DNA of 51,919 nucleotides from JASGCK01 sp031538565 (GCA_031538565.1 JAVKLS010000039.1:1-51919); one strand, 5' to 3'; positions 32,906-41,944 are shown, numbered from the stretch's first letter. The notes: generated by a model from the sequence alone, not told the origin. Made by a program: numbers and translations.

Positions 32906-33494
32906 ATGCCAGCGTTGCCTCTAGGTTTTCGGTAGGGGATTTTTTAAAACCCGAACGTGCATAACGTTGCAAACGCCCTGCCAACAAAGCGGTCAGCGCT
33001 GCGGCGCGCACGTTGGTCTCGACCGTGGGCGTACTAGAGTTGACATAGACCTCGCGCATGGCTTGCTTGAAGCTGGATTCAATTTTGTCGAAAAACTGCA
33101 TCATGCGCGCCTGCAAGCGCTCGTGCTCAAACACCAGCGCGTCTCCCACCATCACGCGCGCCATACCTGGATTTTTTTCTGCAAAGCTCAGTACCATGCT
33201 GGCGATTTGTTTGCACTGCATCGCGGGATTGGCTTCGCGCTCGGTAATTTGGTTAATAAGTCCAAATACAGAGGACTCAATAAAGTCGATAAGCCCCTCA
33301 AACATTTGCGCTTTGCTGGCAAAGTGCCGATAAAGCGCCGCTTCGGATACGTCTAGCCGCCTGGCAAGCAAAGCCGTGGTGATGCGCTCGCCATCTGGCG
33401 TTTGCAGCATCTGAGCCAGTGTTTGCAAAATTTGGATGCGCCGCTCGCCAGGCGCTGGGCGTGATTTGGTAGGAGTAAGTTGTTCGTCTTGCAT
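32895..33494 (-). CDS. slmA: SlmA-type nucleoid occlusion factor
   Basis: 199 residues from the ATG at 33494; a TTG five codons upstream abuts the cyclo-ligase stop and is the alternative start. It is a TetR-fold protein similar to E. coli SlmA along its whole length. The helix-turn-helix reads ITTALLARRLDVSEAALYRHF, allowing for one extra residue; NPGMARVMVGDALVFEHERLQ follows the E. coli GHALMFEQDRLQ region. SlmA binds specific sites on the chromosome and blocks FtsZ ring formation over the nucleoid. Regulation of division is inferred from that similarity. The gene sits 15 bases after the cyclo-ligase gene. Confidence 0.88.
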   Translation of the reverse strand: MQDEQLTPTKSRPAPGERRIQILQTLAQMLQTPDGERITTALLARRLDVSEAALYRHFASKAQMFEGLIDFIESSVFGLINQITEREANPAMQCKQIASMVLSFAEKNPGMARVMVGDALVFEHERLQARMMQFFDKIESSFKQAMREVYVNSSTPTVETNVRAAALTALLAGRLQRYARSGFKKSPTENLEATLAFMI

Positions 33495-33509
33495 GACGGG
33501 GATTATCAA

Positions 33510-34094
33510 TTAAACCGCCGCACCGCTTTCGGTAAGTACCACGTCTAGCGGCATATCATGCGCCTCGGGTTCAAAGCTGCAGCGTGCACAATCAAACGCC
33601 AAGCCCACCGTAAACGGGCGCGGCACAAGACCAGACAGCGTGCGATCATAAAAACCACCGCCGTAGCCCAGCCGATAAGACTTTCCGCCCGTAACGGTAA
33701 AGCCCACGCAAGGCACAAATAGCAAAGTAGGCGTGATGATTTCCGTGTCTTTTGGCTTGGGGATGTTGTAGGCATCTTGCTCCATTTCGCAGCCTGGATA
33801 CCACACATGGAACGTGAGCCGCCTATCCGTTTTGCTCACCACCGGCAGGCCAATGCGCCGCATCTTGGCTTCTTTAGAAACAAGGCTCATCAGCTCACCG
33901 TCTTCTTTCCAGCGATGCAGCGCAGGCAGCGGATCAAACTCACTTTTAATCGGCCAATACGCTCCTATCACGGCGTCACGTCGGCTCATTAGCCAAATCC
34001 GCATGACTTTGGTGAGCGCGTCAATGCGCTCTAGTTTGTCACTTAAATTCTCGCGCTTAGTAAGTAGCTCTTTACGCAGTGTTTGTTTGTCCAT
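33510..34094 (-). CDS. 5-formyltetrahydrofolate cyclo-ligase
   Basis: 194 residues. It converts 5-formyl-THF to 5,10-methenyl-THF with ATP, returning a storage folate to use. MDKQTLRKELLTKRENLSD is the usual basic N-terminus, IGAYWPIKSEFDPLPAL follows, and the C-terminal signature YRLGYGGGFYDRTLSG holds the ATP-site glycines. It is divergent from the lytic transglycosylase gene with 23 bases between starts, and slmA follows closely on the same strand. In E. coli the gene is ygfA/fau, next to 6S RNA; no such RNA was recognised here. Confidence 0.94.
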   Translation of the reverse strand: MDKQTLRKELLTKRENLSDKLERIDALTKVMRIWLMSRRDAVIGAYWPIKSEFDPLPALHRWKEDGELMSLVSKEAKMRRIGLPVVSKTDRRLTFHVWYPGCEMEQDAYNIPKPKDTEIITPTLLFVPCVGFTVTGGKSYRLGYGGGFYDRTLSGLVPRPFTVGLAFDCARCSFEPEAHDMPLDVVLTESGAAV

Positions 34095-34117
34095 GCGACC
34101 TCGCGATAATCGCGTCC

Positions 34118-35737
34118 ATGCTATTGAAAAGAATCCTCATTACATCATGTCTTGTGTTGCCCGCCAGCTTGTTTGGTGCGGCATGGGCGCAAACCGCGCA
34201 AGATGGCGTGCTGCTAGATATGAATGTTGCTTTCAAAAAAAACGATGCGCGTACCCTTGCCAAACTTCTGCCCAAAACCAAAGGGCACCCGCTGGAGTCT
34301 TGGGCAGCGTATTGGACGCTTAAAGTGCGGCTGGCTGATGCGTCGCAGCGCGAAGTCGATACTTTTTCCCAGAGCTACCCAGACACTTACGTCGCAGATC
34401 GCCTACGCGCTGACTGGCTTTTGCAGCTTGGTAAAAAGTATGACTGGCAAGGTTTTGACGCCAACTTCCCCGCTTACCGCATGGGCGACGACAGCGATAT
34501 CCGCTGCTATGCCAATCGAAACAACGCCGCACTCGTTGAAAAGTTATGGATGAGTCAAAAAGACATTGCAACGGGTTGCGGCGATATGGCGCAAAGCTTG
34601 GTTGCTGCTGGGCAAATGTCAGACATCGTGCCGTGGCGCAAAAACTTTAACGCCAAAACAAACCCAGACAACACATGGAGCGCCGCGCAAAAAAATTGGG
34701 CCGCAGGGTTTAAGGGCCGCGCCCTCGCACAAAATTTAGACTTAACTGCCTTGACCCTGTTTAGCCAAGTCACCGCGCCTGCCGATTTGTCGGACGATAT
34801 GCTGGCCTGGTGGAGCCGCGTCGCGCTACGTGCTTTAGACTGGCCGCAAGTGGAGCGCGCCATCCGCAGCATGGGTCCCCAGGAACAACAAAACCCTGTG
34901 TGGGCAAACTGGCTGGCGCGAGCGCGGCAAGAACTCAATATCAGCCACATCCAACCTGCGATCACCTCCTTGCAACCTGCAAGGCCTAGCGAGCGAGCAC
35001 TCGCGCAAGCAAAAGTCAACAAAGGATTACAGCGCGCCCTCTACGCCATCCGCATCGGGCTCAGACCCGAGGGTGTGCGCGAGTGGAATTACGAAGTCAA
35101 TCTGGCCAAAGGCTCGATGAACGACACCGAGCGCCTTGCCGCCGCCGAACTGGCCTGCCAAGCGGAGGTGTGGGATCGCTGCATCAACACTTCAGAGCGC
35201 AGCCAGTCGCTGGTCGATTGGTCGCAGCGCTTTCCCACGCCGCACAAAAACGTCCTGCTTGCCCAAGCCAAACGCACAGGCATAGATCCCGCTTTCATTT
35301 ATGGGCTGATTCGGCAAGAGTCACGCTTTATTACCGATGCCAAATCGCAAGTTGGCGCGGCAGGACTGATGCAAATCATGCCCGCAACCGCCCGCTGGAC
35401 TGCCAAACGGATGGGATTGACTAACTTTTCAGCGCACCAAATCCACGACGTGGACACCAACTTGATACTGGGCGCCACTTATTTGCAGTACGTACTGGAA
35501 GAAAACGAGGGCAACGCCGCCTACGCCGCCGCCGCCTACAACGCAGGTCCGCACCGCGTCAAGACTTGGCGCAGTGCAATGGAAAGAGATCCTGCTGCTC
35601 AACAAGCGGACAAAAAGTTGGCACTTGCTATTTGGTCGGAAAACATCCCTTTTGCCGAGACCCGGGACTACGTTAAAAAGGTTGGCGCGAACACCGACAT
35701 CTACAAATTGATTCTCGGAGCAAGCCCTCTACAATAA
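34118..35737 (+). CDS. slt: Soluble lytic murein transglycosylase, Slt70-like
   Basis: 539 residues from the ATG at 34118, chosen because MLLKRILITSCLVLPASLFG then AAWAQ is a signal peptide. The C-terminal SLT domain holds the catalytic Glu401 in LIRQESRF, then GAAGLMQIMPATA and AAAYNAGPHRV. An alpha-helical superhelix region precedes it, ending in GLRPEGVREWNYEV. It cleaves the MurNAc-GlcNAc bond in periplasmic murein, forming anhydro-sugars. At 539 residues it is about 100 shorter than E. coli Slt70; the helical part after about residue 270 seems reduced. The active domain is intact. Confidence 0.93.
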   Translation: MLLKRILITSCLVLPASLFGAAWAQTAQDGVLLDMNVAFKKNDARTLAKLLPKTKGHPLESWAAYWTLKVRLADASQREVDTFSQSYPDTYVADRLRADWLLQLGKKYDWQGFDANFPAYRMGDDSDIRCYANRNNAALVEKLWMSQKDIATGCGDMAQSLVAAGQMSDIVPWRKNFNAKTNPDNTWSAAQKNWAAGFKGRALAQNLDLTALTLFSQVTAPADLSDDMLAWWSRVALRALDWPQVERAIRSMGPQEQQNPVWANWLARARQELNISHIQPAITSLQPARPSERALAQAKVNKGLQRALYAIRIGLRPEGVREWNYEVNLAKGSMNDTERLAAAELACQAEVWDRCINTSERSQSLVDWSQRFPTPHKNVLLAQAKRTGIDPAFIYGLIRQESRFITDAKSQVGAAGLMQIMPATARWTAKRMGLTNFSAHQIHDVDTNLILGATYLQYVLEENEGNAAYAAAAYNAGPHRVKTWRSAMERDPAAQQADKKLALAIWSENIPFAETRDYVKKVGANTDIYKLILGASPLQ

Positions 35738-35837
35738 AAACCTTACGCGAATGCCCAAATTTTTGGCAACTGGGGGGATTTTCATTGTCTACAATGTCCG
35801 TCCAATATCTGCAGTTGCCGCTCAGAATTGGTTTTTG

Positions 35838-35873
35838 AGGGCGCGTCACTTTGAAATTGACGCGCCCTTTTTT
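35838..35873 (+). terminator. Intrinsic terminator in the lepA leader
   Basis: AGGGCGCGTCA (35838-35848) and TGACGCGCCCT (35858-35868) pair perfectly over 11 bases around a 9-base loop. The stem is GC-rich and is followed by six T residues (35868-35873) on the plus strand. It lies only 19 bases before the lepA start codon. TACAAT at 35790-35795 may be a -10 element upstream of it. The hairpin may end slt transcription or act as an attenuator of lepA. Confidence 0.85.
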
Positions 35874-35892
35874 CTGTACCTCATTCTCATCC

Positions 35893-37710
35893 ATGCAACA
35901 TATTCGGAACTTTTCCATCATTGCCCATATTGATCACGGTAAGTCCACGCTGGCAGATCGCTTGATTTCCCGCTGCGGCGGTTTAGCAGATCGTGAGATG
36001 ACGGCGCAAGTGCTGGACTCAATGGACATTGAAAAAGAACGCGGCATCACTATCAAAGCGCAAACGGCTGCTTTGCACTACACCGCGCGGGACGGCAAAA
36101 TTTACAACCTCAATCTAATTGATACGCCAGGTCATGTGGACTTTAGCTACGAAGTCAGCCGCTCACTCAGCGCCTGCGAGGGGGCGCTCTTAGTGGTTGA
36201 TGCCAGCCAAGGCGTAGAGGCGCAAACCGTGGCGAATTGCTACACAGCGCTGGACTTGGGCGTAGAGGTGCTGCCCGTGCTCAACAAAATGGACTTGCCA
36301 AACGCAGCCCCCGAATCGGCACGCAAAGAGGTGGAAGACGTGATTGGTCTGGACGCCTCGCAAGCGATTCCCTGCTCTGCAAAAACGGGTATGGGAGTTG
36401 AGGAAATTTTGGAAATGGTCGTCGCCAAAGTGCCCTCGCCCCGTGGCAATCCAGATGCGCCGCTGCGCGCCATGATTATTGATAGCTGGTTCGACACCTA
36501 CGTGGGCGTCGTCATGCTGGTGCGCGTAGTGGATGGTCGCCTTGGCAAAGGCGAGCGCTTCAAAATGATGGCCACAGGTGCCGCCTACAACGCCGATAGC
36601 GTGGGCGTTTTTACCCCCACCAGCCAACCGCGCGAATCGCTAGAGGCGGGCGAAGTGGGCTTCATCATTGCCGGCATTAAAGAGTTGCAAGCCGCCAAAG
36701 TGGGCGACACCATCACCTTGCTAAAAGCTGGGACTGGTGGCGCGGCATTTACCGCTACCGAGCCGCTGCCTGGCTTTAAAGAAATCCAGCCCCAAGTGTT
36801 TGCGGGACTTTATCCCACCGAAGCCAATCAATACGATTCGCTGCGCGACAGTCTCGAAAAGCTCAAGCTCAACGATGCGTCGCTGCACTACGAGCCCGAA
36901 GTGTCGCAAGCGCTGGGTTTTGGTTTTCGCTGCGGCTTTTTGGGACTTTTGCACATGGAGATTGTGCAAGAGCGACTAGAGCGCGAATTTGATCAAGACC
37001 TCATCACCACCGCCCCTAGCGTTGTCTATGAGGTGCTGACCGCAGGCAAAGACGGTGCCGTCATGCGCGTGGAAAACCCATCGAAGATGCCCGAGGTCAG
37101 TCAAATTGCAGAAATCCGCGAGCCCATCGTCACCGTCCATCTGTATATGCCGCAGGAATACGTGGGCGCGGTGATGACCTTGGCAAACCAAAAGCGGGGG
37201 ATGCAACTCAATATGGCCTACAAAGGTCGCCAAGTGGTGCTGACCTACGATATGCCGCTGGGCGAAATCGTGCTCGACTTTTTTGACAAACTCAAGTCTG
37301 TCAGTCGTGGCTATGCGTCTATGGACTACGAGTTCAAAGAATATCGCCCCTCCGATGTGGTGAAGGTCGATATCTTGCTCAACAGCGAACGCGTGGATGC
37401 GTTATCAATCATCGTGCATCGCTCGCAGGCGCAATTTCGCGGACGTGCTGTCGCCGCCAAAATGCGCGAAATCATTTCGCGCCAAATGTTTGACGTGGCC
37501 ATTCAAGCGGCGATTGGCGCCAACATCATCGCCCGCGAAAGCATCAAAGCGCTGCGCAAAAATGTGCTGGCAAAATGCTACGGTGGCGACATCTCGCGCA
37601 AACGCAAATTGCTAGAAAAACAAAAAGCTGGCAAAAAACGCATGAAGCAAATTGGCTCGGTAGAAGTACCGCAAGAGGCCTTCCTCGCCATTTTGCAAGT
37701 AGACGACTAA
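35893..37710 (+). CDS. lepA: Elongation factor 4 (LepA)
   Basis: 605 residues from the ATG at 35893, since MQHIRNFSIIAHIDHGKSTL aligns with the known N-terminus (an upstream in-frame start adds 14 unrelated residues and crosses the terminator hairpin). GTPase motifs are AHIDHGKST (11-19), DTPGH (77-81) and NKMD (131-134). The unique C-terminal domain, rich in lysine and ending KRMKQIGSVEVPQEAFLAIL, is present. EF4 is a ribosomal GTPase affecting elongation and assembly. There is no clear Shine-Dalgarno. It is the first gene of the lepA-lepB-rnc-era-recO-pdxJ-acpS run; lepB follows by 25 bases. Confidence 0.97.
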   Translation: MQHIRNFSIIAHIDHGKSTLADRLISRCGGLADREMTAQVLDSMDIEKERGITIKAQTAALHYTARDGKIYNLNLIDTPGHVDFSYEVSRSLSACEGALLVVDASQGVEAQTVANCYTALDLGVEVLPVLNKMDLPNAAPESARKEVEDVIGLDASQAIPCSAKTGMGVEEILEMVVAKVPSPRGNPDAPLRAMIIDSWFDTYVGVVMLVRVVDGRLGKGERFKMMATGAAYNADSVGVFTPTSQPRESLEAGEVGFIIAGIKELQAAKVGDTITLLKAGTGGAAFTATEPLPGFKEIQPQVFAGLYPTEANQYDSLRDSLEKLKLNDASLHYEPEVSQALGFGFRCGFLGLLHMEIVQERLEREFDQDLITTAPSVVYEVLTAGKDGAVMRVENPSKMPEVSQIAEIREPIVTVHLYMPQEYVGAVMTLANQKRGMQLNMAYKGRQVVLTYDMPLGEIVLDFFDKLKSVSRGYASMDYEFKEYRPSDVVKVDILLNSERVDALSIIVHRSQAQFRGRAVAAKMREIISRQMFDVAIQAAIGANIIARESIKALRKNVLAKCYGGDISRKRKLLEKQKAGKKRMKQIGSVEVPQEAFLAILQVDD

Positions 37711-37735
37711 AACAAATTAAGACTGGATAGCCTCA

Positions 37736-38635
37736 ATGCACAACCGAATCATGCCCGCCATCACTGCCTGCGTACTAGCGGGCTTTGCGGCCTACATTGG
37801 GGCTTGGTACTTTGGACGGATTGAAGGAAATTTTGCGCTCTTGCTTTTTCTTGCTGTGGTCGCAACAGGCATTTTTTGGTTGGCGGAAGTTTTTTATTTC
37901 AAAGCCGCACGTGAACGGCAATTAGGCGCTGGCGCCCATCAACCTTGGTGGCTAGACTGGACGGCTGGACTTTTCCCCGTCATCCTTGCCGTTTTTTTGC
38001 TACGCTCATTTTTATTTGAGCCGTTCAAAATTCCTTCAGGCTCCATGATTCCCACACTGCAAATTGGCGACCTCATTTTGGTCAATAAATTCCATTACGG
38101 CATCCGCCTGCCCGTGCTCAACAAAAAAATAACCGAAGGCACGCCCGTTGCACGCGGCGACGTGATGGTATTTCGCTACCCGCCCAAACCAAGCCTTGAC
38201 TACATTAAGCGTGTCATTGGTCTGCCAGGTGATGTCGTTGAATACAAAAACAAAACTTTAAGTATCAATGGCGTACCAATAACCCAAACATCTCTGCCCG
38301 ACTACTACAACGAAAGTCGAATGTCTTACGCCAAGCGCTTTGAAGAAAAAATTGGCGCCGCAACCCATCAACTGCTGAACTACGACACGCGCTCCGCAGG
38401 TTGGCCAGAAGACGAAACCGATGGCGACTTCCCCTTCAAAAGTAATTGCCAGTACAGCAGTTTGGGGGTCACTTGCAAAGTCCCCGAGGGCCATTACTTC
38501 ATGATGGGCGACAACCGCGACGACTCCCTCGACTCACGCTATTTTGGTTTTGTGCCCGACAAAAATATCGTGGGTAAAGCGTTTTTTGTTTGGATGAATT
38601 TTGGCGACCTCAAACGCATCGGCGGATTTGAATAA
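37736..38635 (+). CDS. lepB: Signal peptidase I
   Basis: 299 residues. Hydrophobic segments near 9-25 and 33-52 and a third near 78-93 place it in the inner membrane with a periplasmic catalytic domain. Nucleophile Ser103 is in KIPSGSMIPTLQ and the general base Lys158 in LDYIKRVIGLPGD. FMMGDNRDDSLDSRYFGFV is the box-E motif. It removes Sec and Tat signal peptides. Its association with lepA as an operon is classic in proteobacteria. GGATAG lies upstream of the ATG. rnc follows by 19 bases. Confidence 0.96.
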   Translation: MHNRIMPAITACVLAGFAAYIGAWYFGRIEGNFALLLFLAVVATGIFWLAEVFYFKAARERQLGAGAHQPWWLDWTAGLFPVILAVFLLRSFLFEPFKIPSGSMIPTLQIGDLILVNKFHYGIRLPVLNKKITEGTPVARGDVMVFRYPPKPSLDYIKRVIGLPGDVVEYKNKTLSINGVPITQTSLPDYYNESRMSYAKRFEEKIGAATHQLLNYDTRSAGWPEDETDGDFPFKSNCQYSSLGVTCKVPEGHYFMMGDNRDDSLDSRYFGFVPDKNIVGKAFFVWMNFGDLKRIGGFE

Positions 38636-38654
38636 CAACTCCTCGCGCAACAAC

Positions 38655-39362
38655 ATGGCTGCACGCAAGAACTCATTTACCTCAACGCCGCTATTGGTTG
38701 CGCTGCAAGAGCGCTTGGGGCATACGTTTCAAAACACCGCCTTGTTACAGCAGGCGCTGACGCACCGCAGCTTTGGCTCGCAGCACTACGAGCGGCTTGA
38801 GTATTTGGGCGACGCCGTCATTAACGTCATCGTCTCCGATATGCTGTATCAAGCACTGCCCAACTTGCCCGAAGGTCAGCTCTCGCGCATCCGCTCCAAC
38901 CTCGTCAAACAAGATAGCCTGCATCAATTGGCTCTGCAGCTAGAGTTGTCGTCATGCCTACGCCTTGGCGAGGGCGAGGCAAAGTCAGGCGGCGCCAAAC
39001 GCCCGTCCATTCTTGCCGATGCACTAGAGGCCTTATTGGGCGCGGTTTATTTAGATGCAGGCTACGGCGCAGCGCAGCGCATTGCCAAGGTCTGGCTCAA
39101 AGATATTCATATCGACATCTCCATGCCGCAAACCGCCAAAGACGCCAAAACCGAGCTGCAAGAATGGTTGCAAGCACGCAAAATGCCGCTGGCGGTGTAC
39201 ACCGTTATTGGCACAGTAGGCCCCGCGCACGAACAAACATTTGATGTGGAGTGCTACGTGTCCTCTCTGATGCTGACCGAGCGCGGCATTGGTGACACGC
39301 GCCGTGCGGGCGAACAAGCAGCTGCACAAGCCATTTTGGATAGTATGAAAGACAAGCCATGA
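38655..39362 (+). CDS. rnc: Ribonuclease III
   Basis: 235 residues from the ATG at 38655; an upstream in-frame TTG inside lepB is less likely. The catalytic signature ERLEYLGDAVINVIV (about 46-60) carries the metal-binding Glu and Asp, with DALEALLGAVYLD farther on holding the second acidic site. A double-stranded RNA-binding domain fills about 160-235 (TELQEWLQARKMPLAVY, GIGDTRRAGEQAAAQAIL). It processes rRNA precursors and structured RNAs. Its stop shares ATGA with era, as in many proteobacteria. Confidence 0.95.
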   Translation: MAARKNSFTSTPLLVALQERLGHTFQNTALLQQALTHRSFGSQHYERLEYLGDAVINVIVSDMLYQALPNLPEGQLSRIRSNLVKQDSLHQLALQLELSSCLRLGEGEAKSGGAKRPSILADALEALLGAVYLDAGYGAAQRIAKVWLKDIHIDISMPQTAKDAKTELQEWLQARKMPLAVYTVIGTVGPAHEQTFDVECYVSSLMLTERGIGDTRRAGEQAAAQAILDSMKDKP

Positions 39363-40312
39363 CCGCCGCTCCACACGACGACTCCAATATCAAACAACGC
39401 TGCGGCGTTGTGGCCATCGTCGGCAAACCCAACGTGGGAAAGTCCACGTTGCTAAACGCCTTAGTCGGACAGAAAATTAGCATCACTTCGCGCAAAGCCC
39501 AAACGACAAGGCATCGCATCACAGGCATTCGCACGATCGGCCAAACGCAATACGTATTTGTCGACACACCAGGATTCCAAACCCGCCACAGCAATGCGCT
39601 GAACAAGGCGCTCAATAAAACCGTGACGGGCGCAATCAACGACGTGGACCTGATTTTGTTTGTCACCGAAGCAGGTCACGTGTCGGGTGCGGACGCACAA
39701 GTGCTGGAGCTGTTTAATAAAGACGTGCCCTGCATCTTGGTTGCCAACAAACTCGATCTTGCCGTTCGCGCCGAAATTGCGCCTTGGCTGCAATCCCTGC
39801 AAGGCGAGCAAAACGAGCGGGGCATCACCTTTGCCGAGCTGTTTCCCATGTCGGCAAAAAATAAAAAAGACGTGACTCGCTTGCTGACGCTGTGCGACTC
39901 TTACCTTCCCGAGCAAGAATGGTTTTACGGCGAGGACGAACTCACCGACCGCAGCGAGCGCTTTTTAGCCGCCGAAATTGTGCGAGAAAAATTATTTCGA
40001 CTCACGGGTGACGAGCTGCCCTACACCAGCACGGTGGTGATTGACGAGTTCAAAGAAGAAGTCGTGCAAAACGCCAAAGGCAATAACAAGCCCGCCATGA
40101 AGCGCATTGCGGCCACCATCATCGTGGAGCGCGACAGCCACAAAGCCATGGTCATTGGCGATAAGGGTGAGCGGCTCAAACGCATTGGCACAGAGTCGCG
40201 CATGGAGTTAGAGCGGCTAATGGATGCCAAGGTATTTTTGCAGCTGTGGGTCAAAGTCAAATCAGGCTGGGCGGATGACGCCACGCGGCTAAAAACTTAT
40301 GGGTATGAGTGA
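39359..40312 (+). CDS. era: GTPase Era
   Basis: 317 residues. G motifs are GKPNVGKST (22-30), DTPG (69-72) and NKLD (130-133). The C-terminal KH domain (about 220-317) contains RIAATIIVERDSHKAMVIGD, allowing binding to the 3' end of 16S rRNA. Era assists small-subunit maturation at the membrane and cytosol interface. It overlaps rnc by 4 bases, and recO follows by 6, matching a widely conserved rnc-era-recO order. The N-terminus is about 15 residues longer than E. coli Era. Confidence 0.96.
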   Translation: MTAAPHDDSNIKQRCGVVAIVGKPNVGKSTLLNALVGQKISITSRKAQTTRHRITGIRTIGQTQYVFVDTPGFQTRHSNALNKALNKTVTGAINDVDLILFVTEAGHVSGADAQVLELFNKDVPCILVANKLDLAVRAEIAPWLQSLQGEQNERGITFAELFPMSAKNKKDVTRLLTLCDSYLPEQEWFYGEDELTDRSERFLAAEIVREKLFRLTGDELPYTSTVVIDEFKEEVVQNAKGNNKPAMKRIAATIIVERDSHKAMVIGDKGERLKRIGTESRMELERLMDAKVFLQLWVKVKSGWADDATRLKTYGYE

Positions 40313-40318
40313 TTACTT

Positions 40319-41074
40319 GTGCTTGGCAAACCCATCCGCATCACCTTAGAGCCCGCGTTTGTGCTGCACCGCTACGCCTTTAGCGAGTCCAGCCTGATTG
40401 TGGAGATGCTCACGCGCCACCACGGTCGCGTGGCTTTGCTGGCAAAAGGCGTCAAGCGTCCTGCGTCTCAATTTCGCTCTGTGCTGCTGCCGATGCAGCC
40501 GCTGCGGGTCACGTATTCTGGCGGCGGTGAAGTCAAAGTCTTAAAGGGCGCGGAGTGGGTAGGCGGCTATGCCATGCCATCGGGTCATGCGCTGCTCACA
40601 GGCTTTTATGTCAACGAACTGATGATGCGCCTACTGCTGCGTGACGACCCCCAAGAGGCGCTATTTGACCTCTACGCACAAACGATCTCCATCGTCGCAA
40701 ACAGCACTAGCTTAATGTCCGCCGCGCTTCGGGCGTTTGAACTATTGCTCTTGCACAACATGGGTTGGTTGCCCAGCCTTACCGTCATTACCCAAACCCA
40801 GCAAGGCTTGGTGGAAGATTTGCTTTATGAGTTGCAACCCGAGTCAGGGTTATGCCCCGCCACGCCGCAGGGCACTTGGTCTTTAACGGGAGGGCAATGG
40901 CAAGGCGTAGCTGTCGCACTTGCCAGCGCAGACTTCGCGCAATTGATCACTCACTTAAGCGCCCAAACAGCGACAGCACAAGCGCTTAAAAACCAACTCC
41001 GCTTGCTCTTGAATTACCATTGCGGGCAACCCCTCAAAACACCGCAATTAATGACGGCGTTGCAACAACTTTAA
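40319..41074 (+). CDS. recO: DNA repair protein RecO
   Basis: 251 residues from a GTG start at 40319; an in-frame TGA lies immediately upstream, so no longer start is possible. The N-terminal OB domain shows AFVLHRYAFSESSLIVEMLT followed by RHHGRVALLAKGVKRP, then the all-helical C-terminal domain with LLTGFYVNELMMRLLLRDD. No cysteine zinc cluster is seen, as in E. coli RecO. It loads RecA onto single-stranded DNA with RecR. It is cotranscribed with era and pdxJ by spacing (6 and 9 bases). Confidence 0.92.
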   Translation: MLGKPIRITLEPAFVLHRYAFSESSLIVEMLTRHHGRVALLAKGVKRPASQFRSVLLPMQPLRVTYSGGGEVKVLKGAEWVGGYAMPSGHALLTGFYVNELMMRLLLRDDPQEALFDLYAQTISIVANSTSLMSAALRAFELLLLHNMGWLPSLTVITQTQQGLVEDLLYELQPESGLCPATPQGTWSLTGGQWQGVAVALASADFAQLITHLSAQTATAQALKNQLRLLLNYHCGQPLKTPQLMTALQQL

Positions 41075-41083
41075 AAGTCCACC

Positions 41084-41944
41084 ATGTCCACGCTTCCAAC
41101 CGCTCTGTCCGTCAATCTCAATAAAGTAGCGCTGGTTCGCAACACGCGCCACCTAGGAATTCCAAATGTGATGAAGGCGGCGCTTGCCTGCTTGCAAGCG
41201 GGCGCATCTGGCATCACTGTGCATCCGCGTCCTGACGAGCGCCACATCCGAGCCGCCGACGTGCGCGAACTAGCCGCGTTGATTGCGCTTTGGAAAACCC
41301 AGGGCCATGCGGCCGAGTTCAATATCGAAGGCAACCCTTTCCACAACCTCATCGACTTTGTGCTGGAGTGCAAACCCGACCAAGCAACCTTTGTTCCCGA
41401 CTCGCAAGACCAATTCACCAGCGATCACGGCTGGGCGCTAGACACTCTTGGCACAGCCGATAAAGCAAAACTGAAGGACGCCATCGCCCAAGCCCACAGC
41501 GTCGGCACGCGGGTTAGTTTGTTTATGGATCCGATCGCCACTCTTATGCCTATTGCCAAACAGTTAGGCGCGGATCGCGTGGAGCTCTACACCGAGTCCT
41601 TTGCACGCACACACGGCGCTGCCAATCAACCGCAAGCGATGAAGCGCTATGCCGAGGCTTGCCGCGCAGCCACTCAAGCGGGGTTAGAAGTCAATGCAGG
41701 ACACGATTTAAATTTAGCCAATCTGAGTGATTTTTTTATCGCCTGCCCCGCAGTCAAAGAGGTCTCTATCGGTCACGCCTTAATTGGCGATGCGCTAGAG
41801 ATGGGATACGCGCAAGCCGTCAAAGCGTATTTGCAACGCATAGAAGTCGGACACGGTTTGGCGCAAGCATCCGATGCCGCATCCTGCGGACACGAGCACG
41901 CGCACGGCCACACGCACGGCCCAGGCTGCGGTCACCACCATTAA
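41084..41944 (+). CDS. pdxJ: Pyridoxine 5'-phosphate synthase with His-rich C-terminal tail
   Basis: 286 residues against 243 in E. coli. The TIM barrel is complete: SVNLNKVALVRNTRHLGIPN, catalytic His47 in ITVHPRPDERHI, Glu78 in AEFNIEG, and His207 in LEVNAGHDLNL. It condenses aminoacetone phosphate and deoxyxylulose phosphate in vitamin B6 synthesis. Residues 257-286 form an extra tail containing GHEHAHGHTHGPGCGHHH, with eight histidines and two cysteines (268 and 282), which should bind divalent metal such as nickel, zinc or copper. The tail is in frame and its stop abuts acpS, so it is not a sequencing slip. Confidence 0.95.
   Translation: MSTLPTALSVNLNKVALVRNTRHLGIPNVMKAALACLQAGASGITVHPRPDERHIRAADVRELAALIALWKTQGHAAEFNIEGNPFHNLIDFVLECKPDQATFVPDSQDQFTSDHGWALDTLGTADKAKLKDAIAQAHSVGTRVSLFMDPIATLMPIAKQLGADRVELYTESFARTHGAANQPQAMKRYAEACRAATQAGLEVNAGHDLNLANLSDFFIACPAVKEVSIGHALIGDALEMGYAQAVKAYLQRIEVGHGLAQASDAASCGHEHAHGHTHGPGCGHHH

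Noticed and set aside
36190..36627. 145-codon His-rich open frame antisense to lepA
   Set aside because: It is a shadow of highly conserved lepA codons and matches no family.
41880..41944. His-rich PdxJ tail as a frameshift artefact
   Set aside because: The frame continues unbroken to a stop that abuts the acpS ATG exactly, and the tail keeps a purposeful composition.
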